64,000 bases of DNA, from positions 521,749 to 585,748 of the forward strand of contig NZ_FOSE01000001.1 of assembly GCF_900114185.1 (NCBI RefSeq). Reading direction: 5' to 3'. A program made the translations under genes and the position numbers. The stretch is from Cellulomonas sp. KH9 (GTDB taxonomy: Bacteria > Actinomycetota > Actinomycetes > Actinomycetales > Cellulomonadaceae). This document shows positions 27,569 through 36,754 of the stretch, one piece after another. Position 1 is the first letter of the stretch, and every line of letters begins with the position of its first letter. The notes under the pieces are model-generated. The model saw nothing but the letters and a program-made list of their open reading frames with translations. It was not told where the DNA came from and made no database searches.

Positions 27569-28088
27569 CGACCGTCCCTGCAACCCCGACGCGTCCGCCG
27601 AGGTGCGCAACGTCCTGGACCACCTGGACGAGCTGCGCGGCCGGGGCGTCGTCCTGGGGCGGCACACCCAGACGCGGGCCCAGGAGGAGCTCGCGTACAT
27701 CGCGCGGACCACGGGCAGGCTGCCGGCGCTCTGCGGGTTCGAGCTGCTGGCGTACTCGCCGAACATCGACGTCGCCCGGAGCGGCGAGGCGTGCCTGACC
27801 GAGGTCGAGCAGAACCGGGGCACCCTGGAGCAGGCCTGGCAGTGGGCCGAGCGCCAGGGCCTGCTCCACCTCACGTGGCACTGGTTCTCGCCGCTGCACG
27901 GGAGCGACGCCGAGATCGGGCCCATGGCCGACCTGGCGGCGCTCGAGGTCTCCCGCGTGCCGTGGACGTTCCTCATGACGTGGAGCCAGGAGTGGACCCG
28001 CGAGTCGACCACCGACCCGGACGTGCTGCGTGCCGCGTACCACAGCCCGTACGCGGTCACGCTCGACACGTTGCCCGCGCTCTCCTGA
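27561..28088 (+). pseudogene. GH26-like mannanase remnant with internal deletion
   Basis: The 175-residue product matches both ends of GH26-like mannan hydrolases but lacks the middle. Residues 1-115 contain the family N-terminal features (VVLGRHTQTRAQEEL, CGFELLAYSPNI, LTWHWFSPL). Residues from about 118 are the C-terminal part (AEIGPMADL, FLMTWSQEW, YAVTLDTLP). The missing segment should hold the acid/base motif of the RPFHE type. The frame is intact and coupled to the beta-mannosidase gene, so a short protein may still be made, but it should not be a normal hydrolase. Family assignment rests on remembered motifs. Confidence 0.6.
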
Positions 28089-28135
28089 CCGCGCCGCCCG
28101 GACCACCACCGCACCCCCGAGCCCGAGAGGCGACC

Positions 28136-30316
28136 ATGACGACCCTGCGCTGGAGCACCGGCGGACTCGAGACCCTCGTGCGGATCGGGCCGGACGCGCC
28201 CGTGACGTTGCGTTCGTTGCGCCCGTCGGACGCGGCCCGCACGGCCGTCCCCGTGACGGTCGACGACGAGGGGCCGGCCACCGTCACCCCGCCTCTCGTG
28301 GAGGTGCAGGTGCTCGGCCACGGCCGGTTCCCGGGCAGCCACCGCTACACGTCCACCGTCGTCGGCGCCCGGCTGCGGTACACCGGGCACGAGGTGGTCG
28401 ACGGTGCCCTGCACCTCCATCAGGTCGACGCCGTGACCGGCCTGCGCGCCACCAGCGTCCTGAGCCCGCTCGCGGGGGCACTGCGGTGCTGGACCGTCCT
28501 CGAGGCCGGCGCGTCCCCGGTGACCGTCCAGGCGGTGACGTCGCTCGTGCTCGGCACGTTCCTGCCGGACGCCGGCGTGGAGGTGGACGACGTCGACGTG
28601 CTGTGGGCGGACAACGACTGGGTGGCCGAGTCCCGCTGGCACCGCGCCCCGCTGCGCGACGTCGGGCTGCCGGCCATGGACACCGCCGTGCACCACCACC
28701 TCAACCGCGCCCGCATGGCCGTCACCACCCGCTCGTCGTGGTCCACGGGGGAGCGGCTGCCCACCGGCGTGCTGGTGGAGCGGGGCGGCACCTACGGACT
28801 CGCCTTCCAGATCGAGCACAACGGTGCGTGGCACTGGGAGGTCGGTGAGGACCAGCGGGGGGCCAGCCTCGCCCTGCTCGGTCCCACCGACGCCGAGCAC
28901 CACTGGTCGGTGACGCTCCCGCCGGGTGAGCGGTTCACGTCGGTGCCCGTCGCGGTGACGGTCGCGCACGCGCCGGTCGCAGGGCGTGACACGCCCGTCG
29001 ACGCAGCGCTCGCGGCCCTGACCACGTACCGGCGGGCACTCGTCGCCCACGTGGGCACGGCCCGGCCGGGGGACCTGCCGGTGATCTTCAACGACTACAT
29101 GAACACGTTGATGGGCGACCCCACGACCGCCGCGATCCTGCCCCTGGCGGATGCCGCCGCACGGGCCGGTGCGCGGTACTACTGCATCGACGCCGGGTGG
29201 TACGACGACGGCGCCGGCGGATGGTGGGACGCCGTCGGCGCGTGGGAACCCAGCAGGTCCCGCTTCCCCGGTGGGCTGCAGGAGGTGCTCGACCACATCC
29301 GTGACCTGGGGATGGTGCCCGGTATCTGGCTCGAGCCCGAGGTCGTCGGTGTGCGCTCCCCGGTCGCGGACGTCCTTCCCGAGGAGGCGTTCTTCCAGCG
29401 TCTCGGCCGGCGCGTCGTGGAGCACGGCCGCTACCAGCTCGACCTGAGGCACCCGGCCGCCCGCGCCCACCTGGACGCCGTCGTCGACCGTCTGGTCGGC
29501 ATGGGCGTCGGGTTCTTCAAGCTCGACTACAACATCATGCCGGGGCCGGGTACCGACGTCGGCGGGCAGCCGGCCGGTGCGGGGCTGCTCGAGCACTGCC
29601 GCGCCTACCTCGACTGGCTCGACGCGGTGCTGGCACGGCACCCCACGCTCCTGGTCGAGAACTGCGCCTCCGGAGCCATGCGGATGGACTACGCGACGCT
29701 CTCGCGGCTGCACCTGCAGTCGACCTCCGACCAGCAGGACCCGCTGCTCTACCCGCCCATCGCGGCGGCGACCCCGGCGTCCGTGCTGCCCGAGCAGGCC
29801 GGTCACTGGGGGTACGCCCAGCCCTCGATGAGCGTCGAGGAGTCGGCGTTCACCCTGGTGGCCGGCGTGACCGGACGGCTGTACCTCTCCGGCCACCTCG
29901 ACACCATGGACGACGCGCAGCTCGCGCTGGTCGGCTCGGGGGTGGCGGCCCACCGCGGGCTCGCGCCCGTCCTCGCCCGGGGCGTCCCGTCCTGGCCGCT
30001 CGGCCTGGAGCACCGGGGCGCCTGGCAGGCCTTCGCGCTGCACGCCGACGGCACGGTGGTCGTCACCGTCTGGCGGCTCCCGGGCGCGTGTGCGGTGCTC
30101 GACCTCCCGTTCCCGGCCCACGTGGGGCGTGAGCTCGCCGTCGAGACCGTCTTCCCGCCCCGGGGCACCCCGGGCACCACCGGCTGGCGGACGTCCTGGC
30201 GGCCGGGCGACGGGGTCCTGAGCGTCCACGGCGGCACCCGTTCACCCTCGGCGCGCGTCCTGCGCCTGGTTCCCCGCGCGCCCTCCGTCCACAGCCCCGC
30301 GAAGGAGCAGTCATGA
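28136..30316 (+). CDS. GH36 alpha-galactosidase (second copy)
   Basis: This 726-residue cytoplasmic alpha-galactosidase is clearly distinct from the first copy. The N-terminal beta-domain (about 1-290) leads into a barrel with the motif CIDAGWYDDG, nucleophile Asp464 (FFKLDYNI) and acid/base Asp532 (STSDQQD), then a C-terminal beta-domain. ATG 28136 follows GAGAGG. Its stop overlaps the epimerase start (ATGA). Being in the mannosidase operon, it most likely de-galactosylates imported galactomanno-oligosaccharides, whereas the first copy is made with the ROK regulator. Confidence 0.92.
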   Translation: MTTLRWSTGGLETLVRIGPDAPVTLRSLRPSDAARTAVPVTVDDEGPATVTPPLVEVQVLGHGRFPGSHRYTSTVVGARLRYTGHEVVDGALHLHQVDAVTGLRATSVLSPLAGALRCWTVLEAGASPVTVQAVTSLVLGTFLPDAGVEVDDVDVLWADNDWVAESRWHRAPLRDVGLPAMDTAVHHHLNRARMAVTTRSSWSTGERLPTGVLVERGGTYGLAFQIEHNGAWHWEVGEDQRGASLALLGPTDAEHHWSVTLPPGERFTSVPVAVTVAHAPVAGRDTPVDAALAALTTYRRALVAHVGTARPGDLPVIFNDYMNTLMGDPTTAAILPLADAAARAGARYYCIDAGWYDDGAGGWWDAVGAWEPSRSRFPGGLQEVLDHIRDLGMVPGIWLEPEVVGVRSPVADVLPEEAFFQRLGRRVVEHGRYQLDLRHPAARAHLDAVVDRLVGMGVGFFKLDYNIMPGPGTDVGGQPAGAGLLEHCRAYLDWLDAVLARHPTLLVENCASGAMRMDYATLSRLHLQSTSDQQDPLLYPPIAAATPASVLPEQAGHWGYAQPSMSVEESAFTLVAGVTGRLYLSGHLDTMDDAQLALVGSGVAAHRGLAPVLARGVPSWPLGLEHRGAWQAFALHADGTVVVTVWRLPGACAVLDLPFPAHVGRELAVETVFPPRGTPGTTGWRTSWRPGDGVLSVHGGTRSPSARVLRLVPRAPSVHSPAKEQS

Positions 30317-31560
30317 CCGGCTGGATCGAACGGCCCGCCCACCACGCGTGGCTCGACGCCGAGTGCAGGCGCCTGCTGACCTTCGGTCTGGACGCGGGCC
30401 TCGTCGACGGCGGCGCTGCCTACCTCGACGGCCGCGGCACCCCTGACCCCTCGCAGGGCGTGGCGACCTGGCTGACCGCCCGGGCAGCCCACGTCTACAG
30501 CCTCGGGAGCCTGCTGGGGTTCCCCGGGGCGGGCCTCGTCGCCGACGACGCGATCGCCGGCCTGCGTGGGCGGTTGCGTGACGCCGAGCGCGGCGGCTGG
30601 TTCCGTGCCCTGCTGCCGGACGGGTCGGCCGACCTCACCGCCGGCAAGGCCTGCTACGACCACGCCTTCGTCATGCTGGCTGCATCGAGCGCGGTGCTCG
30701 CCGAGCGGGCCGGTGCGGCGACGCTCCTGGACGAGGCGACCGCGGTGTTCCTCGAGCGGTTCTGGGACGACGAGGTGGGGCTGGTCGTCGACGCGTGGGA
30801 CCGGGACTTCGCGCGGCCGGACGACTACCGCGGACTGAACTCCACGATGCACTCGGTCGAGGCCATGCTCGCGGTGGCGGACGCCGTGCCCGCCGACCGG
30901 GCCGAGGCCTGGCGGCGGCGGGCCGAACGGGCGGCGCGATTCGTGGTCGGGCTGGTGGACGCGCACGACGGGCGCCTGCCCGAGCACTTCGGCTCCGACT
31001 GGACCCCTCACCCGGACCTCAACCGGGACCGCCCGGACGACCAGTTCAAGCCCTTCGGTGCGACTCCCGGCCACGGTCTGGAGTGGTCGAGGCTGCTGCT
31101 CCACCTCGAGGCCGCCATCGGCGTCGACGACGGGTTGCTCGCGGCCGCGGTGGCCCTCTTCGAGCGGGCCGTGGCGGACGGGTGGGCGGTCGACGGCGCC
31201 GACGGGTTCGTCTACACGACCGACTGGGACGGCGGCCCGGTGGTGCGTCACCGCATGCACTGGGTCGTGGCCGAGGCCATCTGCGCCGCGGCGGCGCTCC
31301 ACCGGCGCACGGGGGACGCGTCCTACGCGGCGTGGTACCGGACGTTCTGGGACTACGCCGCGCGGTACCTGCTCGACCTGGCGGACGGCTCCTGGCAGCA
31401 CGAGCTCGACCCCGGCAACCGCCCGTCGGCCGCGGTGTGGTCCGGCAAGCCGGACCTCTACCACGCGGTCCAGGCCACGCTCCTGCCGCGTCTGCCACTG
31501 GCGCCGACCGTGACACGCGGCGTCGCGGACGGGCTGCTGGGGGCGACCGCGCTCCGGTGA
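30313..31560 (+). CDS. AGE-family sugar isomerase/epimerase, probable mannose isomerase
   Basis: This is a 415-residue (alpha/alpha)6-barrel protein of the N-acylglucosamine 2-epimerase superfamily. Conserved His-containing motifs line the active site: YDHAFVM, NSTMHSVEA, ATPGHGLEW and HRMHWVVAEA. In this superfamily the choice lies between N-acylglucosamine 2-epimerase, cellobiose 2-epimerase and D-mannose isomerase (YihS/ManI). At the end of a mannan operon, conversion of mannose to fructose is the best fit, feeding sugar released by the GH2 enzyme into glycolysis. It is coupled to the second alpha-galactosidase. It converges on the second ROK gene. Confidence 0.85.
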   Translation: MTGWIERPAHHAWLDAECRRLLTFGLDAGLVDGGAAYLDGRGTPDPSQGVATWLTARAAHVYSLGSLLGFPGAGLVADDAIAGLRGRLRDAERGGWFRALLPDGSADLTAGKACYDHAFVMLAASSAVLAERAGAATLLDEATAVFLERFWDDEVGLVVDAWDRDFARPDDYRGLNSTMHSVEAMLAVADAVPADRAEAWRRRAERAARFVVGLVDAHDGRLPEHFGSDWTPHPDLNRDRPDDQFKPFGATPGHGLEWSRLLLHLEAAIGVDDGLLAAAVALFERAVADGWAVDGADGFVYTTDWDGGPVVRHRMHWVVAEAICAAAALHRRTGDASYAAWYRTFWDYAARYLLDLADGSWQHELDPGNRPSAAVWSGKPDLYHAVQATLLPRLPLAPTVTRGVADGLLGATALR

Positions 31561-31608
31561 GCCTGCTCGGGGCCGTGGTGATCGGTGCGGTGGGGGACGG
31601 GTGGGCGG

Positions 31609-32769
31609 TCAGCCGCCCAGCGTCGGGTGGACGGTGCTGGGGGCGGCGACGAACTCCTGGATCGCCAGCACGGCCGCCCCGCGTGCCCACTCGGTGAAGT
31701 CCACCCCGTGGACGTCCATGACCGGGCCGTCGTCGGCGGGGCGACGGGTGCGGACGACGGACTCGAGCGCCTCGCGGTGCTCCGCGGCGAGCAGGATGCC
31801 CTCGCCCGAGAGCACCACGTGCTCGACGAGCGCGAAGTCGGCGACGGAGGCGACCAGGTGCCCGAGGACGGCCACGGCCTCGTCGACGACCTGCCGGCAC
31901 GCCGGGTCCCCCTCGCGTGCCAGCTCCAGCACCCGCGCGTGGGTCAGCTCGCTCCCGTAGGCCGTCGACGCCCGTTCGCAGATCGCGGCCGTGGTGAGGT
32001 ACGAGGCGGCCGTCCGGACCGTGCCGTCACCGGCGACCGCGACCACGTGCTGGCCCAGGCCGTTGAGGTCCGCCGAACGGCTGCGCACGATCCTGTTGTG
32101 CGTCACGAGCGCGAAGCCGACCCCGGCCCCGACGGTGATCACGGCGAACCGGTCGAGGGTCCGGGCGGACCCGAACCAGTGCAGGAACCCCGTCGTCCCG
32201 GCCACGTCGTTGTCCACCACGCTGGGCAGGCCGGTGCGCTCCGAGAGGCGCCCGGCGACGTCGACGTCCGACCAGCCCAGCCACGGTGCGGACGCGACCG
32301 TGGACCGGTCCGGTGCGTGACCGCCGATCGTCACGCCGACGCCCCGCACGATGTCGGTCCCGTCCGCCAGCCGCACGACCATCGCGGCGATCTGCTCGGC
32401 GACGGCGTCGGGCTCGGTCGTGGTGAGGGGTTCGTGCGTCTCGGCGACCACGCGGGCCCGCAGGTCGGTGCACACGGCGTACAGGTGGTCGGCGGTCACC
32501 TTGACGCCGACGACCCGGTGGTCGTCGATGGCGACGTCGAGCGGCTGCCGAGGCCGGCCGAGGCCGGTGACCCGCTCCGTCGTCTCGACCAGCACGCCCA
32601 GCTCGACGAGGGGTCGCGTCAGCCGGCTGACGTTGGGCAGCGTGAGGTCGAGCGCCGTCGCCAGGTCGGTGCGCGACAGGGGTCCGCGCACCAGGATCTC
32701 CCGCAGGATCGACCGGGACCCCAGTGGCGTGCCGGACAGGAGGCTGCTCGGTCGCGACGGCTTGGGCAC
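31609..32769 (-). CDS. ROK-family regulator lacking the zinc motif
   Basis: This is a 386-residue ROK transcription factor at the far end of the mannan locus. It has the winged helix (ILREILVRGPLSRTDLATAL) and the ROK body, with the glycine-rich VGVTIGGHAP and VVDNDVAGT motifs. The usual CxCGxxGC zinc cluster after the GH motif is missing: the region reads GLGQHVVAVAGDG. Its GTG start lies seven bases after TAGCGT on the minus strand, suggesting a leaderless message. It may sense mannose or a galactomannan sugar, but it could equally act elsewhere. Confidence 0.85.
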   Translation of the reverse strand: MPKPSRPSSLLSGTPLGSRSILREILVRGPLSRTDLATALDLTLPNVSRLTRPLVELGVLVETTERVTGLGRPRQPLDVAIDDHRVVGVKVTADHLYAVCTDLRARVVAETHEPLTTTEPDAVAEQIAAMVVRLADGTDIVRGVGVTIGGHAPDRSTVASAPWLGWSDVDVAGRLSERTGLPSVVDNDVAGTTGFLHWFGSARTLDRFAVITVGAGVGFALVTHNRIVRSRSADLNGLGQHVVAVAGDGTVRTAASYLTTAAICERASTAYGSELTHARVLELAREGDPACRQVVDEAVAVLGHLVASVADFALVEHVVLSGEGILLAAEHREALESVVRTRRPADDGPVMDVHGVDFTEWARGAAVLAIQEFVAAPSTVHPTLGG

Positions 32770-32897
32770 GCGGTCACGCTAACAAGGGCGGACGTCGGCG
32801 GGCGGCCCGACCGGCGTGCGTCACCGTGTTGCTGAGCCCGGAGGCCGTCGGTGCCGGCCGTCCCGACGCCGTCGACGCGTCGGTGCCGGCCGCATGG

Positions 32898-32943
32898 CAG
32901 AGGGCCGGTGACCCGGGCGTCTGCCCAGTTCACCGGCCCTCTG
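32898..32943 (-). terminator. Terminator of the tRNA-Pro gene
   Basis: The perfect 14-bp arms 32898-32911 and 32930-32943 enclose an 18-base loop immediately downstream of the tRNA, which reads leftward. The position fits a transcription terminator. Confidence 0.75.
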
Positions 32944-32949
32944 ACTGTG

Positions 32950-33023
<74 letters not shown>

Positions 33024-33071
33024 TGGAGCCTGGCAAGGATAGCCGACGAGGACCCTCGCGACGAAATCCGA

Positions 33072-34058
33072 TCAGGGCGACGTCAGCGTGAGCAACGTCG
33101 CCTCCGGCCGGCACGCGAAGCGCACGGGCGCGTACGGCGACGTGCCGAGCCCCGCGGAGACGTGCAGCCAGGAGGACCCCGCACCGTCGGCGCGGTCCGG
33201 GCGGGCGCCCGGCCAGCCGTGCAGCCCCTTGGCGCGACGCAGGTCCAGGTCGCAGTTGGTGGTCAGCGCCCCCCAGAACGGCAGGGCGAGCTGCCCGCCG
33301 TGGGTGTGCCCGGCGATCGTCAGGTCCACCCCGTCGGCGTGCATGGCGTCCAGCACCCGCCGGTACGGCGCGTGGGTGACCCCCACGTGCAGGTCGACCG
33401 CGGGGGAGCGGCCGTCCGACGTGCGCGCGTCGTCCGGCCCGCCCGCCGGGGGCATCTGGTCGCGGTCCAGGTGCGCGTCGTCGGTGCCGACCAGCGACAG
33501 CCGGCGCCCGTCGACCTCGAGGACGTCGCGGCGGTTGGACAGGTCGACCCAGCCGGCCGAGGTCAGCCGCGAGACGAGCTCCCGCCACGGCAGGGCCGCG
33601 GGCGGGCGCTGCGGGGCGTGCCGTGCGTCGGGCAGCAGGTAGCGCGCGGGGTTCTTGAAACCGGGCGCCACGTAGTCGTTGGACCCCAGGACGAACGCAC
33701 CCGGGACGGCGAGCAGCGGCTCGAGCGCACGCAGCAGCGCGGGCATCGCGTCGATGTGCGCCCAGTTGTCGCCGGTGTCGACGACCAGGTGCGGGTCCAG
33801 CGTCGCCAGGTCCCGGACCCAGTCGACCTTGCGGCGCTGCCCCGGGGTCAGGTGCAGGTCGGACACGTGCAGCACCCGCAGCGGCGCCTGCCCCGGGGGC
33901 AGGACCGGCACGGTCACCTCACGCAGCGCGTACCAGCGGACCTCGACGAGCGAGGCCCAGGCCAGGGCGGCCGCACCCGCCACGGCCAGCCCGCCGGCCG
34001 CACGCAGGGCGGTGCCGGCGCGGCCGGCCGTGCCGGTCGCCGTGGTGCCACCGCTCAC
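33072..34058 (-). CDS. Membrane-anchored metallophosphoesterase
   Basis: This is a 328-residue calcineurin-like phosphoesterase with one N-terminal membrane helix (about 15-40), so the catalytic domain may face outside. Metal-binding blocks are visible: LHVSDLHL, VVDTGDNW, LGSNDYVAP, a conserved late His pair region, and IAGHTHGGQ. The third block reads GSND where the family consensus is GNHD/E, a variant common in actinobacterial members as I recall. It overlaps the PBP gene stop by four bases (GTGA), an arrangement that suggests a cell-envelope role. The substrate is unknown. Confidence 0.85.
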   Translation of the reverse strand: MSGGTTATGTAGRAGTALRAAGGLAVAGAAALAWASLVEVRWYALREVTVPVLPPGQAPLRVLHVSDLHLTPGQRRKVDWVRDLATLDPHLVVDTGDNWAHIDAMPALLRALEPLLAVPGAFVLGSNDYVAPGFKNPARYLLPDARHAPQRPPAALPWRELVSRLTSAGWVDLSNRRDVLEVDGRRLSLVGTDDAHLDRDQMPPAGGPDDARTSDGRSPAVDLHVGVTHAPYRRVLDAMHADGVDLTIAGHTHGGQLALPFWGALTTNCDLDLRRAKGLHGWPGARPDRADGAGSSWLHVSAGLGTSPYAPVRFACRPEATLLTLTSP

Positions 34059-36565
34059 GGCTGGCCCGGGCCGGGGCGGTTCCCGCCGTCGTTGCCGCCA
34101 CCGGGACCGCCGCCACCGGGACCGCCGCCGCCGGGGCCGGGGCCGCCGGGGTTCTGCGCCGGCTGCCCGCTCGACATCTTCACGGTGATGGTCGCACCCC
34201 GCGACGCCGTCGCCGCGGACTGCTCCGCGACGGTGCCGGCCGGGTAGCCCGACGCGATCTGCTCACCGGAGACCGAGAGGCCGAACCCGGCACGCTCCAG
34301 CCGCTCGCGCGCCTGCTGCTCGCCCAGGCCGAGCACGGACGGCACGGAGACCCGCTCGCCGTAGATCTCACGGTCGGCCGGCTGGGAGAACCCGGGGTTG
34401 TCGGTGCCGGCGAGGATCTGCGTCATGTACCGCTTCCACGTCGGGGCGGCGATCGACGAGCCGTACGGGCCGCTGGTGTACCGCTTGCCGTTGATCGTCA
34501 CGCGGTTCATGGACCGCATGGCGTCGCTGAAGCCCACCCACACGGCGGTCGCGCGCAGCGGGGTGTAGCCGACGAACCAGTTGTACTCGTTGCTCGACGT
34601 CGTGCCCGTCTTGCCCGCGGACGGGAACGGGGGAGCGCCGACGGACTTGGCCGTGCCGGTCCACACGTTGCTCAGCGCGTAGTTCATGGCGGAGGCGTAC
34701 TTGGGGTCGATGGCACCGCCCAGGCAGTCCGCCGACGGGACGGGCACCTCGGCGCCGGTCGCGTCGATCACCTGCGTGATGGCGATCGGCTTGCAGTAGG
34801 TGCCGCCCGACGCGAACGTCGCGTACGCGGCCGCCATCTGCAGCGGGGACGTCGAGTCCGTGCCCAGGACCACCGCGGGGTAGGGGTCGAAGGGCGTACC
34901 GCCCAGCGGCTTGCCGCTCGCGTTGGTCTGGTTCGGGTCGCCCGCCTTGGTCACGCCCAGGTCCGCGGCGCCCTGCATGATGTTGCACAGGTCGAGCTGC
35001 GACGCCATGGCGACGTACGCGGAGTTGACCGAGTTGCGCGTGGCGTCCAGCACGCTCTGGGGGATCGCCCGGCCGTTCTCGGAGTTGCCGAACTTGAAGG
35101 TGTCGTTGGCGAAGCGTCCGACGCACGAGGCGGTGAACTCGCGGGTGTTGTACTGCAGCCGCGAGCCGTTGACCGTCTCCTGCAGAGCGTGGCCCTGCTT
35201 GAGCCACTCGAGGAGCGTGAACACCTTGAACGTCGAGCCCGGGGCGAACCCGCCGGACCCGCCGTACTGGTAGCTCGTGTTGAAGTTGACCGACGTCTCA
35301 CCGGGCTGCTGCTCGCGCAGCGCCGAGTAGTTGCGGTTCTGGGCCATCGCGGTGATCTGCCCCGTCCCCGGCTCCACCGAGACCACGGCGCTGGCGACGC
35401 CGGACGGGTCGTCGACCGGGACACCGGCCTTGACCTCGGCGTCGGCCACGGCCTGCTCGGCGGGACGCAGCGTCGTGGTGATCCGCAGACCGCCGATGTA
35501 CAGCAGCTTCTTGCGCGCCGCGGCGGTCTCCCCGAACGCCGGGTCGTTGGCGATGACCTTGGTGACGTAGTCGCAGAAGAACCCGGAGCCGGGCACCGCC
35601 GCGTCGGCGGACATGCAGCCCTGCCGCAGCGGCGAGACGGCCAGCGTGTCCTGGATCGGCGTCGCCAGGCCGTTCGCCAGATCCTCCGGGGTGATGTACC
35701 CCTCGCGCTCCATGTCACGCAGGACCTTGTCCCGGCGCTTCTGGGAGTTCTTGTACCGTTCGGCACGCTGCTCGTCGGTCTGGTTGGCCGCGCCGACCGG
35801 GTCCCAGGCGCTGGGCGACTGCGTGATGCCGGCGATGGTCGCGGCCTCGAGGTAGTTGACGTCCTTGGCCGACTTGCTGAAGTAGTACTGCGCCGCCGAC
35901 TCCACGCCGTACACCGACGCCCCGAACGCGGCGATGTTCAGGTACTTCTCGAGGATCTCGTCCTTCGTCATGGACTTCTCGAGCGTGATCGCGATCTTGG
36001 CCTCGCGGAGCTTGCGCGCGATGCCGGCCGAGCCCTTCGAGACCTTGGCCTCGCTGCGCAGCCGTGCGCGCTCCTTGGGGTCGTCGACCCGCTCGGCCGC
36101 GTCGAGGAAGACGTTCTTGACGTACTGCTGCGTCAGGGTCGACGCGCCCTGCGTCTCGCCGCCGGCCTGTGCGACGGCCGCCCGCAGCATGCCCGCGGGG
36201 TCGATGCCGGAGTGCTCGTAGAACCGGCGGTCCTCCACCGCGACGACCGCCTGCTGCAGGATCGGCGCGATCTCCGTGAGCGGCACGACGATGCGGTTCT
36301 GGTCGTAGAACGTCGCCAGCAGCGTGCCGTCGGCCGCCAGGATCTCCGACTTCTCCGGCAGGGGCGCCTGCTCGAGCTCGCTGGGCAGGTCGTCGAACGC
36401 CGTCACGGACATGCTCGTGACGCCGTTGGCGACGGCGACGCCGGGCAGCACCAGGCCGGCGGCGAGGACACCACCGATACCGGCGACGAGGCAGAAGGAG
36501 AGCAGGAGGGCCAGCGCCTGGGCGGCGCTGACCCTGCGTCCGCGCGCGCGGGCAGGGGTCGGCAT
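34055..36565 (-). CDS. Class A penicillin-binding protein with PASTA domain
   Basis: This bifunctional peptidoglycan synthase polymerises lipid II and cross-links stem peptides outside the membrane. It has 836 residues. An N-terminal membrane helix (about 15-40) precedes the GT51 domain with catalytic Glu111 (VAVEDRRFYEHSG) and the transpeptidase domain, which has Ser444 and Lys447 (GSTFK), SVNS and KTGTT. One PASTA domain lies near 690-770, followed by a Gly/Pro/Asn-rich tail. The ATG is seven bases after TAGCCT, a likely leaderless promoter in the divergent region shared with the WhiB gene. Confidence 0.95.
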   Translation of the reverse strand: MPTPARARGRRVSAAQALALLLSFCLVAGIGGVLAAGLVLPGVAVANGVTSMSVTAFDDLPSELEQAPLPEKSEILAADGTLLATFYDQNRIVVPLTEIAPILQQAVVAVEDRRFYEHSGIDPAGMLRAAVAQAGGETQGASTLTQQYVKNVFLDAAERVDDPKERARLRSEAKVSKGSAGIARKLREAKIAITLEKSMTKDEILEKYLNIAAFGASVYGVESAAQYYFSKSAKDVNYLEAATIAGITQSPSAWDPVGAANQTDEQRAERYKNSQKRRDKVLRDMEREGYITPEDLANGLATPIQDTLAVSPLRQGCMSADAAVPGSGFFCDYVTKVIANDPAFGETAAARKKLLYIGGLRITTTLRPAEQAVADAEVKAGVPVDDPSGVASAVVSVEPGTGQITAMAQNRNYSALREQQPGETSVNFNTSYQYGGSGGFAPGSTFKVFTLLEWLKQGHALQETVNGSRLQYNTREFTASCVGRFANDTFKFGNSENGRAIPQSVLDATRNSVNSAYVAMASQLDLCNIMQGAADLGVTKAGDPNQTNASGKPLGGTPFDPYPAVVLGTDSTSPLQMAAAYATFASGGTYCKPIAITQVIDATGAEVPVPSADCLGGAIDPKYASAMNYALSNVWTGTAKSVGAPPFPSAGKTGTTSSNEYNWFVGYTPLRATAVWVGFSDAMRSMNRVTINGKRYTSGPYGSSIAAPTWKRYMTQILAGTDNPGFSQPADREIYGERVSVPSVLGLGEQQARERLERAGFGLSVSGEQIASGYPAGTVAEQSAATASRGATITVKMSSGQPAQNPGGPGPGGGGPGGGGPGGGNDGGNRPGPGQP

Positions 36566-36754
36566 GGCGTCAGGCTACCGGGGGGAGGTGCGTCGACGGC
36601 GGTCCGCACGTCCCCCACGCACGGGCCTTCACCCGACCTGCACACGTCGGGGAGCACCCGGCCGGAAAGAACCCGTCCGGGGTCTCGTCAGGACCTCCCT
36701 GGTGCCGATACCGTCACGCCTGCGACACGCAGGGAGCGACACGCGGAGGATCAC

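Noticed and set aside
24869..30229. A 1786-codon open frame on the minus strand
   Set aside because: It lies antisense to GH2, the GH26 remnant and GH36, which have clear catalytic motifs. Its translation is low-complexity Arg/Gly/Val/Pro with no domains, the usual shadow in very GC-rich DNA.
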